Assembly (NCBI RefSeq): GCF_001541315.1
Contig: NZ_LMVK01000007.1
Location: 1-64,000, forward strand
From: Agrobacterium tumefaciens str. B6
GTDB taxonomy: Bacteria; Pseudomonadota; Alphaproteobacteria; Rhizobiales; Rhizobiaceae
Length of the DNA stretch: 64,000 nt
Direction of reading: 5' to 3'
Position numbers and translations under genes: made by a program. This document shows, piece after piece, positions 43,625 through 51,345 of the stretch (position 1 is the first letter of the stretch; every line of letters begins with the position of its first letter). The notes beneath the pieces are model-generated. The model saw only the letters and a program-made list of their open reading frames with translations, searched no databases and was not told where the DNA came from.

Positions 43625-44167
43625 CTAACCGAAGGTGATGGCGACGCGGGCCGGCATGCCCAAAAACTCCTGCAGGCCGAGGCGCGTTCTGGCGCCGCCC
43701 CTCCCGGCCGGCCATGGGTCGAGAATATGCAGTTCGAGATCCTTGCCGTTCACGGTGTAGCCGTAGACGAGGTAATAGTGGTATTCGGTTCCGATCACGA
43801 AGACGCGGTTGTTATCGATCTCGCTCCTGACGATATCGGCCGTCAGACCGTTGACGAAATGGCCGCCGGTCGTGGTGTGATCGAAGGCGTTCCACTGGCT
43901 GGACACCAGCTTGACGATATTGCTGTTCGGATTTGCCCCACCCAGTTCAAGGATGCCGGCGGATTGATCCAGAACCTGCGCAAGCTCCCAGCGTTCCTGA
44001 ACCTGCGGATCGACGGTCGCGAGCGCTGCGGTATTGCGTCTCGCAATGTCGTATTGCGTGGCCGCAGGAAGCCCGCGATAGGCCCGCACCATCTGCTCGA
44101 CGGCGGCAAAGCACCAGGCGGCGGTGTCCTGAGGCACCAAAACGGGAGGGTTATTGACTGTCGGCAT
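43625..44167 (-). CDS. Compact papain-like (C39-like) cysteine protease fold protein
   Basis: Protein of 180 aa with AGGAGA upstream of the ATG at 44167. PQDTAAWCFAAVEQM gives Gln13 and Cys19, the same 6-residue spacing as the oxyanion-hole Gln and nucleophile of papain. His130 lies in EYHYYLVYGYT and Asp150 in LHILDPWP, so a complete Gln-Cys-His-Asp set can be proposed. There is no propeptide, signal or membrane helix. The size fits peptidase C39-like or papain-like effector domains. It sits between a 622-aa coiled-coil gene and the 160-aa orphan. Substrate unknown; it could be an effector, a maturation protease or a transglutaminase-like enzyme. Confidence 0.72.
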   Translation of the reverse strand: MPTVNNPPVLVPQDTAAWCFAAVEQMVRAYRGLPAATQYDIARRNTAALATVDPQVQERWELAQVLDQSAGILELGGANPNSNIVKLVSSQWNAFDHTTTGGHFVNGLTADIVRSEIDNNRVFVIGTEYHYYLVYGYTVNGKDLELHILDPWPAGRGGARTRLGLQEFLGMPARVAITFG

Positions 44168-44262
44168 GGTCTTCTCCTTTCTGAAAATGACGCGGCATGG
44201 GGCGCTTCGATGGCGGCCCGGTGCCCGTCGTTGATTTGGTGAATGTCGAAGTTCCGGCGGCC

Positions 44263-44290
44263 GTCCTGCCGGCATATGCGCCGGCAGGAC
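44263..44290 (-). terminator. Perfect 11-bp hairpin between the coiled-coil and protease genes
   Basis: GTCCTGCCGGC (44263-44273) pairs perfectly with GCCGGCAGGAC (44280-44290), 6-nt loop. It lies in the 217-bp gap after the 622-aa gene. No T run follows, so it may attenuate rather than fully stop transcription into the protease gene. Confidence 0.5.
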
Positions 44291-44384
44291 ATGCCCATGA
44301 TCCATGCCAAGGGGGACGATTCCGGCTGAGACCATGGATGCGCTTCCTGCCGGGCCGGAAAGGGAACGGCAGGGTCTCAGGGGA

Positions 44385-46253
44385 TCAGGCGGTCTTGCTC
44401 AGATCCTGACGATAGGCCTGCAGCGACGCGATTTTTGCGTCCGCAGCGGCCTCGCGTTCGGCGACGATGGCCGAGAGCTTCTCCGCGACACCTGCCAGAT
44501 AGGCCGGCAGATTGGCACTGTCGATATATCCGCCCTGCAACTTGTTCAGCTTCGACCATCCTTCGGCAAAGCTGCGGTTGAAGCGGTCGGAGACGATCAC
44601 CACCGCGTGCCACTGGGCGGTTTGCCTGACGAAGAACTCGTCGACAGAACGGATGAGCTGCGCGAAGCGGTTCTTTCGCAGCGTCTCCTGCCCGGCGACA
44701 TTTTCAATGCCGGTGATCTGATGCTGGGCATCATCTGCAACCGCTTGCATGAAATCGGCGAAGCCCTTGAAGAAGAAGGCTATTTCTTCAACGATTTCCT
44801 TCATGCGTTTCAGCGCCGAAATGCTGACATTGAGCGATTGTACCGCAAGCTTGATCTTGTCATCCTCTGCCTGCTTTCCCTTCAGGAGGGCGTTGATCCT
44901 GATGAGCTCGGCCGCCTGGGTACGGCGCTCCTTCTCATAGGCCTCCGCCTTGTCGATCATCTGCATCTGGATTTCGCGCAGGCTGGCCGCCTGCTGCTGC
45001 TGCTCTTCGGAAAGCTTGCCCAGCCCCTTGTCCAAAGCATCGAGCGAGGCCTGCAGGCTGGAAATAACCGTTTGCTGAGCGGCGATCTTTTCTTCCTGCG
45101 CCTTGAGTTCCGCGGCGCGTGCAGCCAGACGTTTATCGAGTTCGGCAAGCTCGATGGCCTTGCTCGATTTGGGGTCGGCGCTTTCCGCGTCGTCCGCAAG
45201 CTTTGCCTTGGCGTCCTCGAGCGACTTGACATCTCCCTTCAGAGCGTCGCGTTTTTCCTCGCTCTTGCGAAGCTCGGCTTTCTTTTCGGAAAGCTCGCTC
45301 TGCTTGGCGGCCGCATCGGCCTTGCTTCCGCCGCCTGACGGGGTGCGGGAGCCGCCGCCCTGCCCCTGCCCGTCCGTATCCTGTCCGGCCTTGGATTGTC
45401 CTGAAAGTGCGCCGCCAACCGACGAGGCCAGCATGGAGGCGGGACCGCCTGCCACCATGGCAATGGCGGGAATCGCGCTTGAAATCATCTGCGCGCCGAC
45501 CCGGACGATCGACATGACAAAAGCACGCTGCTCGGCCGTATTGGCCCGCTGCTCATATTCCCGAGCCTTCTTTTCGAATGCCGCAACCTGTTCCTTGAGA
45601 TCGTTGACAAGCGATTCAAGCTGTTCCCGTCGTGCGTCAGCCTCCCGGATTTCCCGTTCCATCACCGCTTTATCGGCGAGGCGTTTGCTCAAGGCTGTTT
45701 CGCTCATATCCGTGGTTTGGGCCGTGTCCCTGATGATGGCGTCATAGGTCGCAGCAAGGGCAAGAAGCTCGTCTCGAACGCTGAGCGCCCTATCCCGGAT
45801 GCCCGTTGCGAGCTTTATCAGATCGTTGGAGACGAATGCCTTTATTTCGGCCTGATCGTTTTCTTCCCTGACATCGAGCCAGTCCGGGAAAAGATCGGCG
45901 ATAGACAGACCGATGCGGGTCGCCGCCTCCATCGCATTCTTCATGACTATTTCGCTTTTCTGCTGCGACGTGATCAGCCTGTTCATGATAGCGCTGATGC
46001 GGACGCGAATATCGCCGTTTTCCTGCGGTGTTGTGTTGTAGGCGATGTAAAGCAGATCAATCGCATTGTCGGTGTCGCGCTTGGCGCGCTCGACATCATA
46101 GGTTCCCTGGATCTTATCGACATAGGACCGGACAAGCGCCGTATCCGACTTGGGAAGGCTGAAATTCGGTTGCGAAACGATCGCATCGACGCCGGCGTCG
46201 ATTGCGCTGTTGATCTGGGCGGTCCGGCTTTCGAAAGTCACGACATTGTTCAT
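44385..46253 (-). CDS. Large coiled-coil protein with central hydrophobic stretch, possible alpha-helical pore-former
   Basis: Not recognised by family. Start at 46253 (622 aa) because AGGAG is 7 nt upstream; the ATG at 46259 is only 1 nt from it. Numbering from that Met: helical N-terminus (1-180), coiled coil (~188-243), a hydrophobic stretch (~245-285, including FVMSIVRVGAQMISSAIPAI), a Gly/Ser linker (~286-311), two more coiled coils (~312-350 and 368-463), a hydrophobic EIAFFFKGFADFM patch near 490-502 and a helical tail. No cysteines and no signal peptide. Long helices around a central apolar hairpin resemble alpha-helical pore-forming toxins, but an intracellular scaffold is also possible. 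The next gene on this strand upstream encodes an exported coiled-coil protein. Confidence 0.7.
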   Translation of the reverse strand: MNNVVTFESRTAQINSAIDAGVDAIVSQPNFSLPKSDTALVRSYVDKIQGTYDVERAKRDTDNAIDLLYIAYNTTPQENGDIRVRISAIMNRLITSQQKSEIVMKNAMEAATRIGLSIADLFPDWLDVREENDQAEIKAFVSNDLIKLATGIRDRALSVRDELLALAATYDAIIRDTAQTTDMSETALSKRLADKAVMEREIREADARREQLESLVNDLKEQVAAFEKKAREYEQRANTAEQRAFVMSIVRVGAQMISSAIPAIAMVAGGPASMLASSVGGALSGQSKAGQDTDGQGQGGGSRTPSGGGSKADAAAKQSELSEKKAELRKSEEKRDALKGDVKSLEDAKAKLADDAESADPKSSKAIELAELDKRLAARAAELKAQEEKIAAQQTVISSLQASLDALDKGLGKLSEEQQQQAASLREIQMQMIDKAEAYEKERRTQAAELIRINALLKGKQAEDDKIKLAVQSLNVSISALKRMKEIVEEIAFFFKGFADFMQAVADDAQHQITGIENVAGQETLRKNRFAQLIRSVDEFFVRQTAQWHAVVIVSDRFNRSFAEGWSKLNKLQGGYIDSANLPAYLAGVAEKLSAIVAEREAAADAKIASLQAYRQDLSKTA

Positions 46254-46303
46254 TTTCATGCTCCTGTTGATGGGTGGTTACGGAGAGTCATGGGATTGAT
46301 CGT

Positions 46304-47206
46304 TCACGATCCGCACTGCTTCTTCGCGTCGTCCGGCAGTCCGGCCTCGGTGGAGGAAATGAACTGCGGCACGTCTTTGGTCAGGCCGTCGATCTCGGTG
46401 GAGAGCCGCGTAACCTGACGTATTTTCGCGTCGTCAGGATTGACCTCGCTCGCTTCCTTCAGAGCGCTGGTGAAGTTGCCGACCTGAATGTTGAAGTCCT
46501 GAACCTTGACGTTGATGGTGGAGATCGTCGCTTTGAGCTTGGTGATCTGCTCCTCCAGAGTTTTCACCGCTTTCTCGTTCTCCGCGTGGCTCTGCTGTGC
46601 CGCCGCAAGCTGGCGGCGATTGTTTTCGAGCTGGTTGCGAACGCCTTCAAGAGCCGCCCGGGCATTGTCCAGACGCGGCTGCGCGGTGCGGTATTCCCTC
46701 TCCGCATCATTCATCCAGCCCAGCGCCTTGACCGCCGCGTCACCCGCCTGGCAAATTCCCGGCAGGAAGAAGAGGACGCCGCTGCATATTTTTACTCGCT
46801 TGGCCTGCTCGTCCATTTCCTTCCGGGCTTTTTCGAAGGTGGCCTGACGCGCCCTGACGTTCTCGCTCTCGGACTGAACCAGCTCCTCATAGCCCTTCAC
46901 GCTGGTTTCGGACTGCACCACCTGCCGCTCCAGCTCGATCTGCAGGTACATGGCCTGCCCCAGCGCCTTCTCGCGGTCGGCGCTGAGCTGCTGTTGCGCC
47001 GTCAGATGTTCCATCAGGCACACGGATCGGCGGCCGAGCAGCTCGCGGCTCGCTTCCGCCTGCTCCAGTTTCGACTGGAAAGCCGCCGTCTGCTCGGCGG
47101 TGAGGGTTGCCGCGTTCGCAAGGGCCGGCTGGCCCATGGACGGGATATCGAATTGCATCGCGATGGCCGCAAGGCCAACAAAAACAACATGTTTAAGTTG
47201 AATCAT
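46304..47206 (-). CDS. Exported coiled-coil protein, first gene of the orphan block
   Basis: Protein of 300 aa, not recognised. The N-terminus is a signal peptide (VVFVGLAAIAMQFDIPSMG, cleavage near ALA-N at 30-31). The rest is coiled coil (~35-138 and ~165-250) broken by a short apolar stretch KICSGVLFFLPGICQAG at 139-155. Four cysteines (63, 141, 152, 298) could form disulfides in the periplasm or outside. AGGAGG is 6 nt before the ATG, so translation should be strong. The helix - apolar turn - helix plan echoes the 622-aa protein 50 nt downstream. Confidence 0.72.
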   Translation of the reverse strand: MIQLKHVVFVGLAAIAMQFDIPSMGQPALANAATLTAEQTAAFQSKLEQAEASRELLGRRSVCLMEHLTAQQQLSADREKALGQAMYLQIELERQVVQSETSVKGYEELVQSESENVRARQATFEKARKEMDEQAKRVKICSGVLFFLPGICQAGDAAVKALGWMNDAEREYRTAQPRLDNARAALEGVRNQLENNRRQLAAAQQSHAENEKAVKTLEEQITKLKATISTINVKVQDFNIQVGNFTSALKEASEVNPDDAKIRQVTRLSTEIDGLTKDVPQFISSTEAGLPDDAKKQCGS

Positions 47207-47779
47207 TTCAACCTCCTCTGAAGAATCGGGGATGAATAAAAGGCATGACGGGCTCTACGCGCCGCCCGGCATCGCTGCCGACCGCGCCCGAGACATGGCA
47301 GTAACATTCGGGTGTCATGTGGTTTCGGATGCATCTTTCGCGATGTCGTCAATGCCTAAAAAGCAACCATCAAAGATTGTATTCATGGCAAATGGACGAA
47401 AGATTTCGCATCCATGGCTTCATTAAATTATGCAATAAAAACAGTAGATAACTTTATTGTCAGCGTCACCCTCGCAAACCGTCTCAAAAGGGAACACATT
47501 TTAACGCGCCCCTTAACATTCAATTTATGAGAGTATTTTTTAATACCGCGCAACAGAGCCCCGGGGGAGTGCAACAAAATGCACGCATCTTCCGGAGCGG
47601 AACCTTTCGGCTGTCACGCCTGCCCCAAGCAGCCGTCGTCAGCGAGCAGAACTCACGTTTTCGAATTCGCCATAAAGTAGCGAAGAGCAAAAAACCACGG
47701 GAGAAAGGTATCCGGAAAAGCAGGCGCTCCAGTTTCAAAGACGCACCCCAAAAGGGACTTCGTCCGGCCTCAGCCGGAC
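47207..47779. promoter_or_regulatory. Long AT-rich divergent regulatory region
   Basis: 573 bp between the exported coiled-coil gene (leftward) and the HTH gene (rightward), clearly AT-richer than its surroundings at 47390-47560. It contains GTATT-TTTT-AATAC (47533-47546), GTGCA-N6-TGCAC (47569-47584) and an 8-bp hairpin CGTCCGGC/GCCGGACG (47761-47780) abutting the proposed GTG start. Frames at 47232-47426 and 47527-47829 have no ribosome site or family resemblance and are left out. Confidence 0.5.
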
Positions 47780-48673
47780 GTGCTTCGAGAGAGGCTGGGC
47801 TTACTTGCGAACCGCATCCTGAACGATGACGCCTTTGGTGATGCTGTCACCCATCTTTGCACCCGCATATCGGCCGTCTTCAAACAGGAGCAGCGCCTCG
47901 TCCGCGCGTTCGGAGACTTCGGCGCTTTCGCCACCGTCATGTGCGCCGTCGGCCTCGGATCTGCTCATGGCGGGCAATTTACGCTGGCGGCGGTTCAGGC
48001 GGTCGTCGTTCCACGCGGCTGGGCATCCAGCCGCAGGACACGCGCATTGATCGACTGGCTGGAACTGGAAGATACGGCGCAGCGGCACCCGCCAGGCGGC
48101 GATAATCGCGAGCGGCCGTGGAGCCTGAATGGCTGGCTCATTGCGGCAATCGAGACGCTCGCCACGGCCTATCTCACCGCGGCTTCGCCATGGGAAATCT
48201 CCCCGGCAATGGAGGCATCAGGCGAAGAGGCTATCGGAACAGACGCCGTTATCGACGGTGTGAGCTGGTCACTGCGGCACGCGCAGGACTTGTTTTTTCT
48301 TTCGGAGGAGATGCGGATGTTCCTTGGGCATGCGCCCGGTTTCCCCATCCTGTTGGACTTGCTGTCGGCCGCGAAAACAGGCGCTTGCGATGCGACGGGT
48401 TGCGCGTTCTCCCGCAAGGCGGCGGCACGGGCCTATGGGATCAGCCGCGCTCACGTCACGGCCATGCTTGCCAGAGCCGAGCGGCTGAACATGCTGAAGA
48501 GAAATGGATCAAGAATAGTTCTGAGCGATCTGACATTGCACAACGTCCAGCGCGATCTGGCCTATCAGCTGGCATTCGTCATTTTGTGGTCGGAGATAGT
48601 GAAAACCTCACGATCTCAACCTCACGATACTCCGGAGAGCCTGTCTGGCCGGAATACCTCCAGCAATCCGTGA
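47780..48673 (+). CDS. Hypothetical protein with C-terminal helix-turn-helix
   Basis: Protein of at most 297 aa, family not recognised; the GTG start at 47780 is the first in frame but has no good ribosome site and overlaps a hairpin, so the true start may be later. The region ~205-250 (FSRKAAARAYGISRAHVTAM then LARAERLNMLKRNGSRIVL) has the look of a winged helix-turn-helix. The N-terminal two thirds are helical with no motif I know. It is divergent from the orphan block across a palindrome-rich region, so it is a candidate regulator. Its last 52 nt overlap the opposing racemase gene. Confidence 0.6.
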   Translation: MLRERLGLLANRILNDDAFGDAVTHLCTRISAVFKQEQRLVRAFGDFGAFATVMCAVGLGSAHGGQFTLAAVQAVVVPRGWASSRRTRALIDWLELEDTAQRHPPGGDNRERPWSLNGWLIAAIETLATAYLTAASPWEISPAMEASGEEAIGTDAVIDGVSWSLRHAQDLFFLSEEMRMFLGHAPGFPILLDLLSAAKTGACDATGCAFSRKAAARAYGISRAHVTAMLARAERLNMLKRNGSRIVLSDLTLHNVQRDLAYQLAFVILWSEIVKTSRSQPHDTPESLSGRNTSSNP

Positions 48674-49371
48674 TACGGTTTGACAAGTGGCGTGGCATAA
48701 GCGCCGCGCTTTGCGGTTGACAGCCCCATGGACACCAGCGATTCCGCCTGTTTGACGGCCGCCGCGACGCCATCGACAACCGGTACACCGAATTCATCGC
48801 GCAGTTCGGCGGCAAGGTCGGCCATGCCGGCGCAACCCAGCACGATCGCCTCCGCCCTGTCCTCTTTCAGCGCCAGCGAGATTTCCTCCCGCAGCCTTTC
48901 GCGGGCGTTCGAGCCGGGATCTTCCAGCGACAGGACAGGAATATCGGCAGCGCGCACGTTGCAGCGGGCGGACATGCCGTAACGGTGGACGAGATGTTCC
49001 AGAGGCAGCCGTGAGCGTTCCATCGTTGTGACGATGGTGAATTTCTGCGCGATGAAGGCGGTGGCGGAGACCGCCGCCTCGCAGATGCCGATAACGGGAA
49101 TATCGGCGAGCGCGCGGGCCGCATCGAGCCCGGTATCGTCGAAACAGGCGATGACCGCCGCGTCGGCTCCCAGCGCCGGGGCCTTTGCAAGCTCCAGCAG
49201 GAGGCCGGGCACGGCGAAAACCTCGTCGTAATAACCTTCGATGGAGACGGGGCCCATGGACGAGGTGACGGCCAGTATTTCCGTATCGCGGCCGGCTATC
49301 CGCCTCGCGGCGTCGGCGATGGTCGCGGTCATGGATTGCGTGGTATTGGGATTGATGACGAGAATGCGCAT
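48622..49371 (-). CDS. Asp/Glu/hydantoin racemase family protein (HyuE-like)
   Basis: Cofactor-independent racemase fold of 249 aa. N-terminal RILVINPNTTQSMT, catalytic Cys candidates in VIACFDDTG (about 78) and IVLGCAGMAD (about 181), and VVDGVAAAVKQAE near the end are typical. Such enzymes invert hydantoins or acidic amino acids. It is the last gene of a polyamine-type ABC operon, 11 nt after a permease, which suggests that the imported compound is a hydantoin, allantoin-like or amino-acid derivative. The 3' end overlaps the HTH gene by 52 nt. Confidence 0.87.
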   Translation of the reverse strand: MRILVINPNTTQSMTATIADAARRIAGRDTEILAVTSSMGPVSIEGYYDEVFAVPGLLLELAKAPALGADAAVIACFDDTGLDAARALADIPVIGICEAAVSATAFIAQKFTIVTTMERSRLPLEHLVHRYGMSARCNVRAADIPVLSLEDPGSNARERLREEISLALKEDRAEAIVLGCAGMADLAAELRDEFGVPVVDGVAAAVKQAESLVSMGLSTAKRGAYATPLVKPYHGLLEVFRPDRLSGVS

Positions 49372-49382
49372 TTTACGTTTCT

Positions 49383-50201
49383 TTATCCGCGTGAATGGCG
49401 GCGATTGAGCGTAACGATCAGGCCAAGCGTGGCCGCAATCACCAGGAAGGAAAACAGGGTTGTAACAGCACCGAGCGCATAAAGCACCGGCGTCGTGACA
49501 TTGGTGGTCATGCCGTAGATTTCCAGCGGCAGCGTGTTGTAGGTGCCTGACGTCATCAATGTACGGGCGAATTCGTCATAAGAAAGCGTGAAGCCGAACA
49601 GGCCGACGCCGATCAGGCTCGGCGCTATCATCGGCAGCACCACATGGGCGAAGGTCTGCCAGGAAGACGCGCCGAGATCGCGGGCGGCTTCTTCATAGGA
49701 CGGCGAAAAGCGGTTGAAGACGGCGAGCATGATGAGTACGCCGAAGGGCAGCGTCCAGGTGAGATGCGCCCCGAAAGCTGATGTATACCATGAGGGTTCC
49801 AGTCCAAGCTGCTGGAAAAGAACACCAATTCCGAGCGAAATGATGATCGATGGCACCACAAGGCTGGCGACCGACAGGTAGAATAGCGGCGTCGCGCCGA
49901 TGAACCTGCGCCGGAAGGCAAGGCCCGCCAGCAGCGACACGAGCACCGTGACGGCCATGACCATCAGCCCGAGGCCGAAGGAGCGGCGGAAGGAGCCGCC
50001 GAAATCGCCGACCGCCTGCTGTTCGAAGAGATTGCCGAACCAGTGCAGCGAAACGCCGTTCAGCGGGAAGGTCAGGCCGCCATTCGGCCCCTGAAAGGCG
50101 AGGATGAGGATGGCCGACAGCGGGCCGTAAAGAAACAGCACGAAGAGGGCGAAAAAGAAGGCGAGGATATAGAATTCGCGGCCGCGTTTTTCCTGATGCA
50201 T
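49383..50201 (-). CDS. ABC transporter permease, PotC type
   Basis: Inner-membrane permease of 272 aa with six helices. The EAA loop reads YEEAARDLGASSWQTFAHVV with the conserved Gly, and FTLSYDEFARTLMTSG is characteristic of spermidine/putrescine-type (PotC/YdcV) permeases. Its start is 4 nt after the stop of the partner permease, with AAGGAG inside that gene's end. It couples to the ATPase at 52654. Confidence 0.9.
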   Translation of the reverse strand: MHQEKRGREFYILAFFFALFVLFLYGPLSAILILAFQGPNGGLTFPLNGVSLHWFGNLFEQQAVGDFGGSFRRSFGLGLMVMAVTVLVSLLAGLAFRRRFIGATPLFYLSVASLVVPSIIISLGIGVLFQQLGLEPSWYTSAFGAHLTWTLPFGVLIMLAVFNRFSPSYEEAARDLGASSWQTFAHVVLPMIAPSLIGVGLFGFTLSYDEFARTLMTSGTYNTLPLEIYGMTTNVTTPVLYALGAVTTLFSFLVIAATLGLIVTLNRRHSRG

Positions 50202-50205
50202 GGGA

Positions 50206-51117
50206 CTATAGCTCCTTGCGGATATCGACGATGCGCAGGATGCCCGCGACCATCAGAAGAACGAGGATGAGCAGGATGACGGCATTGGCGGCGGCGGCAG
50301 GATATTGCAGCAGCGACATCTGGTTCTTCATCATCAGCGCCACCGACGCGCTCTGGCCGCCGGACATGACCTGAACCGTGGAGAAATCGGCCATGACCAG
50401 CGTGACGACGAAGATGCTGCCGATGGCCATGCCGGGCTTGGCAAGGGGGATAATGACGTTGCTGAGCGTCTGCCAGCCCGTCGCGCCGGCATCACGCGCC
50501 GCTTCGATCAGCGATTTGTCGATGCGCATCAGCGTGTTGAAGATCGGTGTGACCATGAACAGCGTATAGAGATGCACCATGGCGAGCACCACGGCGAAGT
50601 CAGAATAAAGCAGCCATTCGATCGGCTCGGGAATGATGCCGGTGCCCACCAGCGCGCTGTTGACGAGACCGTTTCGTCCCAGAACCGGGATCCAGGAAAT
50701 CATGCGAATGATGTTCGACGTCAGGAAGGGCACGGTGCAGACCAGGAACAGCACCATCTGCATCGTGGTGGTGCGGATATGGAAAGCGAGGAAATAGGCC
50801 ACCCAGAAACCGCAGAACAGCGTGATGGCCCAGACCACGGCGGCATATTTCAGGGTGTTGAGATAGGTCTGCCAGGTGACCCACGAGCCGAGCGTTTCCA
50901 GATAATTGAAGGTCACGAAGTCGGGATACATCTGGGCGAAATCGTAATCCCAGAAACTGACGACGGCGATCATGAGGATCGGCAAAGCCAAGAAAAAGCC
51001 GAGGATCAGCAGAAGCGGGGCGGCCTGCACATAGGACACAAGCTTTTGCGGCAGCGCGAAGCTGCGGGGCGGCCTGTCCTTTTTGTCGCTGACGCCGATG
51101 AGCCTGACCGTCACCAT
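50206..51117 (-). CDS. ABC transporter permease, PotB type
   Basis: Permease of 303 aa with six helices and a polar N-terminal extension (KKDRPPRSFALPQ). EAA loop IEAARDAGATGWQTLSNVI; PotB-like VPFLTSNIIRMISWIPVLG and VMADFSTVQVMSGG. AAAGG precedes the ATG. Pairs with the PotC-type permease as a heterodimer. A 228-bp gap containing a palindromic repeat separates it from the binding-protein gene upstream. Confidence 0.9.
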   Translation of the reverse strand: MVTVRLIGVSDKKDRPPRSFALPQKLVSYVQAAPLLLILGFFLALPILMIAVVSFWDYDFAQMYPDFVTFNYLETLGSWVTWQTYLNTLKYAAVVWAITLFCGFWVAYFLAFHIRTTTMQMVLFLVCTVPFLTSNIIRMISWIPVLGRNGLVNSALVGTGIIPEPIEWLLYSDFAVVLAMVHLYTLFMVTPIFNTLMRIDKSLIEAARDAGATGWQTLSNVIIPLAKPGMAIGSIFVVTLVMADFSTVQVMSGGQSASVALMMKNQMSLLQYPAAAANAVILLILVLLMVAGILRIVDIRKEL

Positions 51118-51196
51118 GGTTGTGCCTTTCGCTGAATTTGGAGAAACACCGGCATTGACCGCCGATGAGAATATTTACGAGGCTCCCTCCACTCTC

Positions 51197-51274
51197 CCGT
51201 CATCCTCGGGCTTGACCCGAGGATCCACAACCCGGCGTGACCATGGATCCTCGGGTCAAGCCCGAGGATGACGG
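51197..51274. repeat. Palindromic intergenic repeat (31-bp perfect arms)
   Basis: Positions 51197-51227 are the exact reverse complement of 51244-51274, with 16 nt between. Each arm itself holds CCTCGGG-N5-CCCGAGG, so the RNA folds as a long stem or two short ones. A diverged relative lies at 57661-57748. This is the style of Rhizobiales intergenic mosaic elements. Here it sits between the binding-protein and permease genes of one operon. Confidence 0.85.
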
Positions 51275-51345
51275 CGGAGAGGTTTGAACGCTCTGTCGTT
51301 CTCAAAACCGGCGACCTTCGCCGCCGGCTTCGTCCCTGAAAAACA

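Noticed and set aside
47527-47829. 100-aa basic plus-strand frame in the divergent regulatory region
   Set aside because: No ribosome site, no recognisable domain, and it runs through the hairpin and the start of the HTH gene in another frame.
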